Shown here piece after piece: positions 1-8,893 of a DNA stretch of 64,000 nt. Source of the stretch: Acidimicrobiia bacterium. Its GTDB lineage: Bacteria > Actinomycetota > Acidimicrobiia > Spongiisociales > ZC4RG35. A program made the translations under genes and the position numbers. The first letter of the stretch is position 1, and each line of letters starts with the position of its first letter. The stretch lies in NCBI GenBank assembly GCA_028284765.1, contig JANQRA010000016.1, positions 1 to 64,000 of the forward strand. The letters are read 5' to 3'. The notes below the pieces were generated by a model. That model was not told where the DNA came from. It made no database searches and worked only from the letters and a program-made list of their open reading frames with translations.

Positions 1-113
1 TCGCAGTCGTCGAGCTCTACACAGGATCACTCGGCGAACCAGGCTCCGACGGAGAAACCCTCCTAGCCATGCTCAAAACCAACGCCCAAAGAATCGCCGG
101 CACCCTCTCTTAG
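1..113 (+). CDS. C-terminus of a metal ABC transporter substrate-binding protein (partial)
   Basis: The reading frame is open from the window edge to TAG at 111-113 and encodes about 36 residues ending LYTGSLGEPGSDGETLL..., then AMLKTNAQRIAGTLS. This tail matches the C-terminal signature of TroA/ZnuA/MntA cluster A-I binding proteins (LYT.SLG.PGS...ETYL.MMR.N...I...L), which deliver zinc or manganese to an ABC permease. The rest of the gene and its permease/ATPase partners would lie upstream. It fits the metal-homeostasis island that follows. The metal cannot be decided from this fragment. Confidence 0.7.
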   Translation, partial: AVVELYTGSLGEPGSDGETLLAMLKTNAQRIAGTLS

Positions 114-127
114 GAGTCTGGCGAACC

Positions 128-173
128 GTGAGTGGGCAATACCTCCAGCCCAGGAGAGGTGTTGCCCACTCAC
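128..173 (+). terminator. Strong 18-bp hairpin after the binding-protein gene
   Basis: Arms 128-145 and 156-173 pair over 18 bp (12 outer pairs perfect, one G-U inside), around a 10-nt loop. It starts 14 nt after the upstream stop and ends 25 nt before the next start codon. No U-tract follows (the next bases are AATTTCGG), so it may be a factor-assisted terminator, an mRNA stabiliser or an attenuator for the FeoB-like gene. Confidence 0.6.
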
Positions 174-198
174 AATTTCGGCATGAAGGAGACTGATT

Positions 199-1839
199 GT
201 GCAATCCGTTGAGACACCGACCGCTGTTCTCGTTGGGCTCGAGAGCAGTGGAAAGTCGTCCCTCGCTGCAGGACTAACCGGCCACGGTGGAAGTAGCCGG
301 GCCAACTTCCGCGGTTCGACAGTGGCCGTCCTCCGCCATGCATCGCCGGAGATAGCCGTCATCGACACTCCAGGCCTAATCAGGCAATCGGACTCAGAAA
401 CCACTCGCCTCGCGGTCGAAGCCACCAAGGAAACAGACGCGACAATGATCGTGGTCGTCCGGTCGGGGAGTATCGATCACGACCTGGCCAGTCTCCTACC
501 CATAGTTGCGGGGCGTCCGGGGATTGTGGTCGTCACATTCGGCGACAAAGTCGACTCGAGGACGGCCACCCGCACACTGGAGAACCTCTCGAAAGAGATG
601 GAAGTCCCGGTGATGATGGTCGACGCCCGCGACGTGGACGCCTTCGCCCGAGATGAAGTCCTTGCCAGTCTCCAGGAAGCGAAGATCCTCCCCCGGTCCG
701 CACCCACCGTGGGCTGGAGCATCGAACCCCGACCCGGTCCGCTCGAATGGCCGCGCCTCGGACCGATCCTTTCTGCCCTGCTGTTGCTGGCGCCGGCAGT
801 AGCGGCAGTGCTATTCGCTAACACAGTCGCCGGCTGGGTTGAGCCAGTCGTCGACTCCGCTATGGCACCGCTCGTTGCCTTCTTTGACGATTCCGGCTTC
901 TTGGCTGACGTATTCGTCGGCGACTACGGCCTGTTGACCATGTTCCCCTTGCTCTTCGTCTGGGCCGTCCCGACGGTGGTCGTCTACGCAGGCTTGATGG
1001 GTGCCTACAAAGCCAGCGGACTCGTGGACCGACTCGCCGCATCATTACACCCGGCAATGCTGCCCGTGGGTATCGAAGGAAGAGACCTGGTTCGTGTTCT
1101 GATGGGGCTGGGCTGCAACGTCCCGGCTGTGGTGTCAACCAGATCGTGTGCCGGCTGCACACGTGACACGACTATCGCCGCAATCGCCTTCGGTTCGGCG
1201 TGCAGCTACCAGATGGGTGCGACTCTGGCCGTGTTCGCCGCAGCCGGATCGCCTGCCTTGGTGGTGCCGTTCCTGCTGGTACTCGCCGGGTCAATGCTGA
1301 TCTACGCCCGCCTCACTTCGGATCCCACGGCTCGACGTCGACGCAACCTGCTGCTGGTCGACCACCGTTCGTTTCTGTCGATGCCGCGCATGTCCGACAT
1401 GGCACGGGAGGCATCCGTTTCGATTCGACAGTTCTTTGCCACAGCGATTCCCATCTTCCTCGGAATCAGCGTCGTTGCGTCGCTTGTGGATCGGTTGGGT
1501 CTCCTCGACGCCGCTGCTTCAGCCTTGGGCCCGATCATGGCGGCGTTCAACCTCCCCACCGAAACAGCTCTAGCTGTCGTTTTGGCCTCGGTGCGCAAGG
1601 ACGGACTTCTCTTACTTGCCAGCGATGGGATCGCTCCGATGCTTGATGCTGCTCAGCTTCTCACAGCCGTATACCTCGCTGGGGTCCTCCTCCCTTGCTT
1701 GGTAACGGTGATGACCATCGCTCGCGAGAGATCCGTGCAGATGGCGGGACGCCTTGTCGCTCGTCAGGCAGTCGCCGCGATTGCGTTCTCCTTGCTCATC
1801 GCTTGGATCGGCGCGGCGATCATCTCGTTGATTGGGTAG
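199..1839 (+). CDS. FeoB-like GTPase-coupled metal transporter
   Basis: 546 aa, GTG start with AAGGAG at 185-190. A small N-terminal GTPase domain has a P-loop GLESSGKS (residues 13-20), DTPG (56-59) and a G4-like GDKVD. After about residue 180 come hydrophobic segments and the FeoB-type gate domains with the core motif GLGCNVPA (303-310), followed by an SCAGC pair of cysteines (C317, C320) and GSACSYQ. FeoB proteins move Fe2+ across the inner membrane. This one is short (bacterial FeoB is often 600-770 aa) and its P-loop differs from the usual GNPNSGKT. Its position between a ZnuA/MntA-type protein and a zinc-flavoured island leaves the substrate open (Fe, Mn or Zn). No FeoA is visible. Family assignment is fairly sure, metal is not. 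Confidence 0.8.
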   Translation: MQSVETPTAVLVGLESSGKSSLAAGLTGHGGSSRANFRGSTVAVLRHASPEIAVIDTPGLIRQSDSETTRLAVEATKETDATMIVVVRSGSIDHDLASLLPIVAGRPGIVVVTFGDKVDSRTATRTLENLSKEMEVPVMMVDARDVDAFARDEVLASLQEAKILPRSAPTVGWSIEPRPGPLEWPRLGPILSALLLLAPAVAAVLFANTVAGWVEPVVDSAMAPLVAFFDDSGFLADVFVGDYGLLTMFPLLFVWAVPTVVVYAGLMGAYKASGLVDRLAASLHPAMLPVGIEGRDLVRVLMGLGCNVPAVVSTRSCAGCTRDTTIAAIAFGSACSYQMGATLAVFAAAGSPALVVPFLLVLAGSMLIYARLTSDPTARRRRNLLLVDHRSFLSMPRMSDMAREASVSIRQFFATAIPIFLGISVVASLVDRLGLLDAAASALGPIMAAFNLPTETALAVVLASVRKDGLLLLASDGIAPMLDAAQLLTAVYLAGVLLPCLVTVMTIARERSVQMAGRLVARQAVAAIAFSLLIAWIGAAIISLIG

Positions 1840-1889
1840 AACCGCCGCCCGGAGTCAGCTCAAGCTGGGCTAAGAAGCCGGCCGGAAGA

Positions 1890-3008
1890 TCAGCAAGCGC
1901 AGGTCTGGTCGCAACAGCTCAGGTCGTCGAGAAGGAATCCCGACCCTTCGAGCAGCTCGAAGTGGCTGATGTCTTCACCGAGCCGGTGCGTGATCTCTCG
2001 GGCGACAACACCGAACCGCTGGCGGAACTTGTAGATGAAGCAGAAGATGATGTTCTCGTGGCGCAATACCGGACCGCTGAGGAAAAGCCCGGGAGTCTGC
2101 GTCGACTCGTCAACGTCGTTCACCACGGGGTACCCGTCATCTCGCATCTCAAAGTGAGGCATCATCCATTGAGGCAGTGGGCGATAGCCGGTGGCGATGA
2201 CGGGGGGTCCGTCACATTCCCATCGACTGCCGTCGGTTGTCATCACGGATAGACCCCGCGTTTCGGATTGGATCCCTGCAACTTTGGTGTCGCCGACCAA
2301 CTCGATGCCAGCCATTCCGTTGCGCTGCATCCGATCAATTGTCCACGGCGACAACACGAGGCTTGGGTCACTTTCGCGGCCACGCCATGGCGACTTCTGG
2401 TCGATGACGGTGATCTTCTTGCCCAGGGCGCTCAAAGACAGAGCTGCGTCCAAACCGCTTTCGTAGCCTCCGATGACGACGTGACTGGTGCCAGGCAGGT
2501 CGTCCCAGCTGGGGATTTGAGAAACGTGGACGGCGTTCTCGATACCTGCGATTGATGCGCTGTTGGGGAAGGAGTACTCACCCCCGGCCCAGACCACGAA
2601 CCGTGCATGGAAGCTTGCGCCTTCGGTCGTCGTGAGATCGAACCCGTCCGCGTTCGATGAGATTTCGACGACCTCGTGACCCGTACGGACATCCAGCTCG
2701 TATTCGTCGACCACCAGATTCAAGTACTCGGCATATTCGGCGCCTAGAGGGTGCTCAGTGCGGAGAGAGAAGGCTGGTGAGGTTGTGGGCGTGATCGCGT
2801 TCAAGTCGACTGCGCCGAATGCATTGGAGGTAAAGGAGGGTGTCAGGAGTCGGGTACCCGCCGTCCATCGGTCAAACGAGGCGCCGACCTCATCTCGCTC
2901 GAGGATGACCGAGTCGATTCCGCCATAGAACTGAAGAATCCAGGCAAGGCCGATTCCGGCAGGCCCTCCGCCAATGATCACGACATGGTGGGTTTTCTTT
3001 TTCTTCAC
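1890..3008 (-). CDS. CzcO-like FAD/NAD(P) flavoprotein with cysteine-rich tail
   Basis: 372 aa, GTG start at 3008. The N-terminus holds an FAD-binding dinucleotide fold GGGPAG (13-18) and a second NAD(P)-type fold (VVIGGYESG) in mid-protein, ending in a third conserved block (GLFLSGP). This is the COG2072 flavin monooxygenase / CzcO type, a family often seen beside metal-transport genes and related to lysine/ornithine N-hydroxylases. The last residues carry C365, C366, C370 and C372, an unusual candidate metal- or disulfide-forming tail. It is transcribed away from a second flavoprotein across a region with two Fur/Zur-type boxes. A role in making or recycling a metal chelator is inference; the substrate is unknown. 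Confidence 0.7.
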   Translation of the reverse strand: MKKKKTHHVVIIGGGPAGIGLAWILQFYGGIDSVILERDEVGASFDRWTAGTRLLTPSFTSNAFGAVDLNAITPTTSPAFSLRTEHPLGAEYAEYLNLVVDEYELDVRTGHEVVEISSNADGFDLTTTEGASFHARFVVWAGGEYSFPNSASIAGIENAVHVSQIPSWDDLPGTSHVVIGGYESGLDAALSLSALGKKITVIDQKSPWRGRESDPSLVLSPWTIDRMQRNGMAGIELVGDTKVAGIQSETRGLSVMTTDGSRWECDGPPVIATGYRPLPQWMMPHFEMRDDGYPVVNDVDESTQTPGLFLSGPVLRHENIIFCFIYKFRQRFGVVAREITHRLGEDISHFELLEGSGFLLDDLSCCDQTCAC

Positions 3009-3027
3009 AACTCGACCCTAACTTTTT

Positions 3028-3042
3028 TGATAACCATTCTCA
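3028..3042 (-). promoter_or_regulatory. Fur/Zur-family box A
   Basis: The + strand reads TGATAACCATTCTCA; on the - strand this is TGAGAATGGTTATCA, a near-perfect 7-1-7 palindrome of Fur-family type. It lies 20 nt upstream of the CzcO-like gene start, where a bound repressor would block transcription. Sequence alone does not separate Fur from Zur. Confidence 0.65.
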
Positions 3043-3116
3043 ACTTAGGTGACTTGAGGAAACAACTTGCCAGTCCCATTGCGCCTGGCTAGTTGCGAAA
3101 TCGAAATTCCTCATAA

Positions 3117-3131
3117 TGAGAATCGTTTTTA
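3117..3131 (+). promoter_or_regulatory. Fur/Zur-family box B
   Basis: TGAGAATCGTTTTTA, with the left half identical to the other boxes of the island (flanked by ATAA on the left). It overlaps the -10 element of the second flavoprotein, so binding would repress that gene. Confidence 0.6.
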
Positions 3132-3135
3132 TATT
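3130..3135 (+). promoter_or_regulatory. -10 element of a probable leaderless promoter
   Basis: TATATT ends 9 nt before the ATG at 3145. No Shine-Dalgarno is visible before that ATG, so the transcript is probably leaderless. This, and the position of box B, argue against the longer reading frame that opens at 3067. Confidence 0.45.
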
Positions 3136-3144
3136 GTAGCCGGA

Positions 3145-4344
3145 ATGACCTTTGATGTGGATGTGGCAGTCGTCGGTGCCGGACCAGGCGGTCTCGGGAC
3201 CGTCCTGAACCTTCTAGACGCAGATCCGGGCCTCCGGCACGGGATGTTGGTCGTCGACCCGTCTGGTTCGTGGCTCCATCGTTGGAGGTGGCAAATGGAG
3301 GCTATGGGGATATCTCACCTACGTTCCCCCGCCACCCACCACCCGCACCCTGACCCCTGGCAGTTTCGTAAGTGGTGCATGTCGCGACCATCCGGACTGG
3401 TCATGAGAGACGGCTACGAAATGCCCGCCACACGAGCCTTCCAGGACTTCGTCGACGAGACGATTGTTGAGCACGATCTTTCAGAGGCGGTCACCCCCGA
3501 TCACGTCGAGACAGTCACGCAGAAGCCCTCCGGTGCTGTGGTCCGGCTTGCCAATGCGGGACCCATCACGTGTCGGCGGGTGGTCCTAGCGACGGCGTCC
3601 CGGCGGAAGAGGTTGGGCGTCGCATTCCGGCACTTTCGCGACCGCCGCGTCGTCCATGCCGAAGATGTCGACCTCCCTTCCTTGGAACTGTCGGGCCGGC
3701 GCGTCTTGGTGATTGGAGGTGCGCTTTCTGCCGCCCACCTCGTGATCGGCGCGAACGATGCGGGAGCCGAGGTCACGATGGCGGTGCGTGATCGGTTTCG
3801 CGTTCGGAAGTTCGACGTGGAGCCAGGTTGGATGGGTCCGAAGTATCTCGACGGATTCAATGCAGAAACGGATCGGAGCGTTCGACGAAGAATCGTGTCG
3901 TCGGCCAGAGACGGAGGCACGCTGCCCCCTTGGGCTCGCCGTGAGCTCGCCAAGCTGGCTCAACGAGGCTCGCTCAGAGTCATCCTGAAGGCGCCGCCCA
4001 CACGGGCATGGATCGCGGAGAACGGTGTCCGGGTCCAACTGGGAGAAGAGGATCTCGAGTTCGACCATGTGTGGCTCGCCACGGGCTTCGAGACTGATCT
4101 AACTGAAGAACCGACTCTTCACGATCTTCTCCAAACCCAGGACGTACCGATTCATCAGGGCCTACCGGAAGTCGACCACGAGCTACGTCTTCCGGGTACT
4201 GACATCCATCTGGTCGGTGGTCTCGCTGCACTTGAACTCGGCCCGGCCGCGGCCAACTTGCATGGGCTGCGTCGCGCAGGGCTACGCGTCGCCCACTCAA
4301 TCGTCCCCAACTACGAACCCGTCTACACGGCCCATCTGCACTGA
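3145..4344 (+). CDS. FAD/NAD(P)-binding monooxygenase-like flavoprotein
   Basis: 399 aa from ATG 3145 (an upstream in-frame ATG at 3067 would run through the promoter). It opens with GAGPGG (11-16) and contains a block beginning LRSPATHHPHPDP, a feature of SidA/IucD-like N-hydroxylase relatives, then a second nucleotide fold (RVLVIGGALSA) and a terminal GGLAALELGPAAAN block typical of this flavoprotein group. Relatives hydroxylate amine nitrogens in siderophore synthesis, but the family is broad. The divergent pairing with another flavoprotein, both under metal-type boxes, suggests the two act in the same metal-responsive pathway. Substrate unknown. Confidence 0.65.
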   Translation: MTFDVDVAVVGAGPGGLGTVLNLLDADPGLRHGMLVVDPSGSWLHRWRWQMEAMGISHLRSPATHHPHPDPWQFRKWCMSRPSGLVMRDGYEMPATRAFQDFVDETIVEHDLSEAVTPDHVETVTQKPSGAVVRLANAGPITCRRVVLATASRRKRLGVAFRHFRDRRVVHAEDVDLPSLELSGRRVLVIGGALSAAHLVIGANDAGAEVTMAVRDRFRVRKFDVEPGWMGPKYLDGFNAETDRSVRRRIVSSARDGGTLPPWARRELAKLAQRGSLRVILKAPPTRAWIAENGVRVQLGEEDLEFDHVWLATGFETDLTEEPTLHDLLQTQDVPIHQGLPEVDHELRLPGTDIHLVGGLAALELGPAAANLHGLRRAGLRVAHSIVPNYEPVYTAHLH

Positions 4345-4380
4345 TCCCGAGAAGCGATCAGGTCCGACCCAGCTTCGAGG

Positions 4381-5196
4381 TCATCGCCGGCTGAGAACGC
4401 TGGCATGGAAGGCGGCGCTCAACAAGATTCCATCGTCGGTTGAGGTTGCGAACGCGGAGAGATGATCGATCAACCGCTCTCGTGCGAGATCGGCCACACC
4501 ACCGTCGCTGAGCGCAGAGAAGAGGCGACCCCACCCGCCCGACCACCTCACGAGCTGATCCGCGCAATCTGTGATTGAGTCGAACGGGATGAGCACTTCG
4601 TCAGCACGCTTCACCACTGCCGACATCGAAGTGCCATCGCACAGGCTGTCAATCTCTGTGGCCCACCTCCACCAAGCTGGCAGCGGCGGTCGCTCCGGCA
4701 ATAGATCCCAAATCGAGTCAGGAACCATGAACACATTATCCGGGTCCCAAGCGGTGACCCCGAACAGGCCACCGGAGCGAAGGTGCTTACCGATGTGCAG
4801 CAGAGTCTTCTGGGGCTCCGGCGAAAACATCACCCCAAAGGTCGAAGTCGCCAAGTCGAACACTCTCTGACCGATGGCATCATCAAGATGATCAAAGTCT
4901 CCGACCTCGAACCGCACCTCCGTCGAGGCGTCTTCGGCTCGGCTCCGAGCAATGTCCACCAAATCGGGCGTGAGGTCTATCCCGACAACCGTCGCACCGC
5001 GAAGCGCAGCCTCGATCGCCACCGCCCCTGTCCCGGTTGCGATGTCCAACAAGCTGCGGCCTTCGATCGGCGCACCCGACACCTCAACTAGACGATCCAA
5101 GATCGAGATTGATGCTGGGCGAATCCAGTCGCCCGCTATCTCGTAGGATCCTTCGCGCCAGATCTCGACTCGGGGATCCAAGTTGCTGTCGGTCAT
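4381..5196 (-). CDS. Class I SAM-dependent methyltransferase
   Basis: 271 aa, ATG at 5196. Motif I LLDIATGTGAVAIEAA followed by the acidic GIDLTPDLVDIAR loop identifies a Rossmann-fold class I methyltransferase (UbiE/Methyltransf_11 type). It is the last gene of an operon that also holds a second methyltransferase and two ABC half-transporters, 46 nt after the preceding stop. The acceptor is unknown; modification of a metallophore is a contextual guess. Confidence 0.75.
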   Translation of the reverse strand: MTDSNLDPRVEIWREGSYEIAGDWIRPASISILDRLVEVSGAPIEGRSLLDIATGTGAVAIEAALRGATVVGIDLTPDLVDIARSRAEDASTEVRFEVGDFDHLDDAIGQRVFDLATSTFGVMFSPEPQKTLLHIGKHLRSGGLFGVTAWDPDNVFMVPDSIWDLLPERPPLPAWWRWATEIDSLCDGTSMSAVVKRADEVLIPFDSITDCADQLVRWSGGWGRLFSALSDGGVADLARERLIDHLSAFATSTDDGILLSAAFHASVLSRR

Positions 5197-5242
5197 CGCA
5201 GCACACCTGTCTGTCGCACAGGCGATCGAGACGGATTGATCT

Positions 5243-7048
5243 TCACGACGCCCCCGTTGGTCGACCTGGTTGGGCGGATGTATGCCAGCGGCCGTCGTCG
5301 GCTCCAGGCGCTTCCGAGCCGGCGATCCTCCACCGCCGAGCCGACTGCTGTGCTGCCCACATGTCGGCGTACCGTCCCCCTTGGGCCATGAGTTCGGTAT
5401 GCGTGCCTTCTTGGGTCAGCCGCCCGTCATCGAGCACCACAATGCGGTCAGCAGCCACGACCGTGGAGAGGCGATGGGCAATCACAATGACCGTCCGGTC
5501 TCGAACGAGCGCGTCGATAGCCTGCTGCACAGCGACCTCACTTTCCGTATCTAGAGCTGAGGTTGGCTCATCGAGGATGACGATGGGAGCATCCTTGAGG
5601 ATCGCTCGTGCAATCGAAATACGCTGACGTTCCCCGCCGGAGAGCGCTCCGCCGATCTCGCCGACGGTGGTGTCGTAGCCCTGGGGTAGTCGAGAGACGA
5701 ACTCGTAACAGTTTGCAGCCCGAGCGGCGGCTTCGATTTCGGCGTCGGTTGCGTCAGGACGCGCTAGCCGGATGTTCTCCGTGATTGTGTCGTCGAACAG
5801 GTAGACGTCTTGGAAGACCACCGAAATGTGTCTCATCAGCTCTGCGGGTTCCAAAGTCCGAATGTCCACCCCACCGAGGGTCACAGTTCCCTGCTGGGGG
5901 TCGGCGTACCTTGTGAGCAGACGAGTCACGGTGGTCTTACCGCTTCCGGATGACCCGACCAGTGCCGTGAGGCTCTGGGGTGGGAAGTTCACGGTCAAGT
6001 CCTTGAGCACTGGTGCCGAGCCCCCGGCGTAGCCGAAGCTGACACCCTCCAGCGCCATCTCTGCGTCGTTGATGTCGGCTGTTCGCTTCTCGACGGACAG
6101 AGGCGCCACGGCCAGTAGTTCAGCGATTCGCTCGATGGCAGCCTCCATGAAGTCGAACATCACTGCCAGGTTGGCGAACAAGGCAAGAGGCTCCGAGAAG
6201 CGCACGGAGATCGCGACCAGGGCAAAGACCACCGAAGCCTCGAGACTGGAGTCGAGCACGAAGGCAGCGCTGAACGCAGTTACGGCCACGATCCCGACTT
6301 GCACAATCGTCGACATCAGGATGCTGGGCCATGTGCCCAACTCATTGCCAGTGGCCTGCGTCTCCCGCAGCGTCCGCAGGCTGTCACGAAGTCGGTCCGA
6401 GCGAGCTCCCACCTGGCGGGTCGCCCGGAGGACCGCAAGCCCTTGCGAGTACTCGACGAGCTGGGAGGCCACGTCGGCGTGCGCCTCATTGGATTCCCGC
6501 GTCGCGCGCGAGCCGCGCCGGCGGATTGCCATGTAGACAGGAACCGCCACCGGAAAGACGACGAGCAGCGCAAGTGCGATGCGCCAGTCGACGAAGAGCG
6601 TGGCAAGGATCGTCACTGAAGGCGCGACGATGGAGATGATGACGACGCTATAGAGGCTGCCTGCTATCGACACGACGTCCTGGACGTTGCTGGTCAGCAC
6701 CATGTTCAGGTCACCCGTCCGACGGGCAGACAGCTGTTCCGCAGGCATCCGTCGCAATTGCCCTCCGAGATCCTCACGGACCTCATCGGCCACGTCTATA
6801 TAGATTCGCCACTCGGCACGTGTGCCGAGGTAGCGGAGCGCAGCGTCGAGTGCGATGAAGAAGGCAATAGCGCCAACCCACCACCACACGGTTTCGCTCC
6901 CAGCAAACAGTGCATCGAAGAACCCGAACAACCCGGCATAGGCCAGTCCCTGGCAAACGGCTGCGAGAAACGCCAGCACGAGCGCACGCCGCATCAGATA
7001 GGCGTGGGAGCCGCAGATCTCGAGCATCTTGCGGAAGGTGTCACGCAT
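5243..7048 (-). CDS. ABC half-transporter, YbtQ/IrtB-like
   Basis: 601 aa, ATG at 7048, overlapping the previous ABC gene by 8 nt (longer upstream frames are out-of-frame readings of that gene). The N-terminal half is a type IV exporter-fold membrane domain; the C-terminal half is a complete nucleotide-binding domain with Walker A GSSGSGKTT (about residue 362), signature LSGGE (about 466), Walker B IVILDEPTSALD and H-loop AHRLST. The FQDVYLFDDTITENIRLARP block and the MWAAQQ ending resemble YbtPQ and IrtAB, exporter-fold pairs that import siderophores. Likely forms a heterodimer with the product of the gene before it. Import rather than export is inference. Confidence 0.8.
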   Translation of the reverse strand: MRDTFRKMLEICGSHAYLMRRALVLAFLAAVCQGLAYAGLFGFFDALFAGSETVWWWVGAIAFFIALDAALRYLGTRAEWRIYIDVADEVREDLGGQLRRMPAEQLSARRTGDLNMVLTSNVQDVVSIAGSLYSVVIISIVAPSVTILATLFVDWRIALALLVVFPVAVPVYMAIRRRGSRATRESNEAHADVASQLVEYSQGLAVLRATRQVGARSDRLRDSLRTLRETQATGNELGTWPSILMSTIVQVGIVAVTAFSAAFVLDSSLEASVVFALVAISVRFSEPLALFANLAVMFDFMEAAIERIAELLAVAPLSVEKRTADINDAEMALEGVSFGYAGGSAPVLKDLTVNFPPQSLTALVGSSGSGKTTVTRLLTRYADPQQGTVTLGGVDIRTLEPAELMRHISVVFQDVYLFDDTITENIRLARPDATDAEIEAAARAANCYEFVSRLPQGYDTTVGEIGGALSGGERQRISIARAILKDAPIVILDEPTSALDTESEVAVQQAIDALVRDRTVIVIAHRLSTVVAADRIVVLDDGRLTQEGTHTELMAQGGRYADMWAAQQSARRWRIAGSEAPGADDGRWHTSAQPGRPTGAS

Positions 7049-8867
7049 TTCGGACCTCCTCGAAGCTCTCCGTCTTGCGCAACTCCCAGCCGTGGCCCTT
7101 CTGATAGTGGTCCCAGAGAGCGGCGTAGCGACCTGAGGCCGCAACCAGCTCGTCGTGGGTGCCCGACTCAACGACCTCACCTTTGTCCAGCACGACAACC
7201 TGGTCGGCGTCGACAATGGTCGACAGCCGGTGGGCGACGATCAAAAGGGTCTTTCCAGCAATGAGCTGAACGAGGGCCTCGTGAATGCGCACCTCATTGT
7301 CGGGGTCGGCAAAGGCGGTTGCTTCGTCGAGGACAACGATGGGTGTGTCCTGGAGGATCGCACGTGCGATGGTGATTCGTTGTCGTTGACCTCCCGACAG
7401 ACTGGTCCCCCGCTCCCCGACAACCGTGTCATAACCATCCGGGAGCTCGTGGGTGATGAACTCGTGGGCCTGCGCCGCGGTTGCCGCTGCTACCACCTCG
7501 GCTTCGCTGGCTTCGGGCCGTCCCAACCGGATGTTGGCCGCCACAGTGTCGTGCAGCAGAAAAGGAGCCTGAAAAACGAAAGAGACGTGCTCCATGAGCG
7601 TGTCGGCGGTCATGTCACGAACGTCCACGCCACCGATCAGCACCGCGCCGGTGTCGACGTCCCAGAAGCGGGGGACCAACTGGGCGACGGTGGACTTTCC
7701 GGCGCCAGACGAGCCGACCAAAGCCGTGACCGTTCCCGCCGGCATCACGAAGCTGACGTCGCGAAGTGCATCATTGTCTCGGCCGCCGTAGCGGAAGGTG
7801 ACGTTGCGAAACTCGATTGACGACTCAGCGGGAGTCTGCCCGTCCAAGGTCTCCACCAGAGGTTCGACCGCGCGGAGTTGTCCCAAACGCTTTACGGCAG
7901 CACTTGCTTCATTCAGATGCTGCTGGAGCCAGATGATGGGCACGACGGCGTCGGTGATCACAGGGGCAATGATCAGCACACCCAGGAGGGTGGACACATC
8001 CAAGGTGCCGGCGTTCACAAAGACCACACCGAACGGCAGAAGCACCAAGACGGAAGGGAGGGCGGCGAAAAGCGTCTTGGCGACGTATGCCCCGGTCTGA
8101 GTCCGGGCCGTCCATTCCCGCAGCATTTCAGTCGAGTCGTGTAGCGCGGTTCGATAGCGACGGAACGAGCCTGTCCCGTCGTCGAACGTCCGCACCACCT
8201 GCATACCCTGGATGTACTCGTTTATGACCGAGTTGATGCGTTCGTTGGCTTCATCCACGGAGCGGCGAGCCTCCTCGTAGTCGCGGAAGGCGAAGAACAT
8301 CGCGATCGCTCCAATCGGAATGATGGCCAAACCAATCAGGGCCAACCGCCAGTCCAACAGGAACAACACCACAACACCGATCACGGGTGCGCTGATCGTC
8401 TTGGCAAACAATGGAGTCGAATCAGCCACGAACGCGTGTAGTGCCCGGACGTCGTCCATCAGGACCTTCTTGAGAGCGCCGGACCCGGTCGTCACCACGT
8501 AGCCGAGTGGCACTCGCGCCAGATGGTCTGCCATCTCAGTGCGAAGGATCTCCTCGAGTCGGTACGCCGCTAGGTGTGCAAGACGGAACGCGAGGACCCG
8601 GGCCACAAACGCCGCCACCACTCCGGCACCACTGAGCGCAAGGAATTGCCAGACACGCGTAGCGTCGATTTCCGGTGAGACGAGTTCGGTGGCGACCGGC
8701 AGCAGTGCCAGCAATGAGACGAACCAGGCCAGTGTGCCTACAGCTGAAATCGCCATCGCCGTTCGCACTTGACCATTGACCGGTGCGATTACCTGCCAGA
8801 GGCCGAGCTCTTCGGTTTCCTCCGTGACCGATGGTGCCGCCTCAGGCACGGCGTCGTCGTGTTCCAT
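7041..8867 (-). CDS. ABC half-transporter, YbtP/IrtA-like
   Basis: 608 aa, ATG at 8867. About six membrane segments in residues 35-310 precede a nucleotide-binding domain with Walker A GSSGAGKST (about 382), signature LSGGQ (about 490) and Walker B VVLDEATAFADP. The FQAPFLLHDTVAANIRLGRPEAS segment is close to the YbtP/IrtA group. Both subunits keep the catalytic glutamate, so both ATP sites could work. Second gene of a four-gene operon (methyltransferase, ABC, ABC, methyltransferase), 26 nt after the first. Confidence 0.82.
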   Translation of the reverse strand: MEHDDAVPEAAPSVTEETEELGLWQVIAPVNGQVRTAMAISAVGTLAWFVSLLALLPVATELVSPEIDATRVWQFLALSGAGVVAAFVARVLAFRLAHLAAYRLEEILRTEMADHLARVPLGYVVTTGSGALKKVLMDDVRALHAFVADSTPLFAKTISAPVIGVVVLFLLDWRLALIGLAIIPIGAIAMFFAFRDYEEARRSVDEANERINSVINEYIQGMQVVRTFDDGTGSFRRYRTALHDSTEMLREWTARTQTGAYVAKTLFAALPSVLVLLPFGVVFVNAGTLDVSTLLGVLIIAPVITDAVVPIIWLQQHLNEASAAVKRLGQLRAVEPLVETLDGQTPAESSIEFRNVTFRYGGRDNDALRDVSFVMPAGTVTALVGSSGAGKSTVAQLVPRFWDVDTGAVLIGGVDVRDMTADTLMEHVSFVFQAPFLLHDTVAANIRLGRPEASEAEVVAAATAAQAHEFITHELPDGYDTVVGERGTSLSGGQRQRITIARAILQDTPIVVLDEATAFADPDNEVRIHEALVQLIAGKTLLIVAHRLSTIVDADQVVVLDKGEVVESGTHDELVAASGRYAALWDHYQKGHGWELRKTESFEEVRNA

Positions 8868-8893
8868 CGTTCAGCCAGTGGCGAATGACCATC

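Noticed and set aside
3586-4068. 160-aa antisense frame inside the second flavoprotein gene
   Set aside because: Low-complexity Arg/Ser-rich shadow with no family motif.
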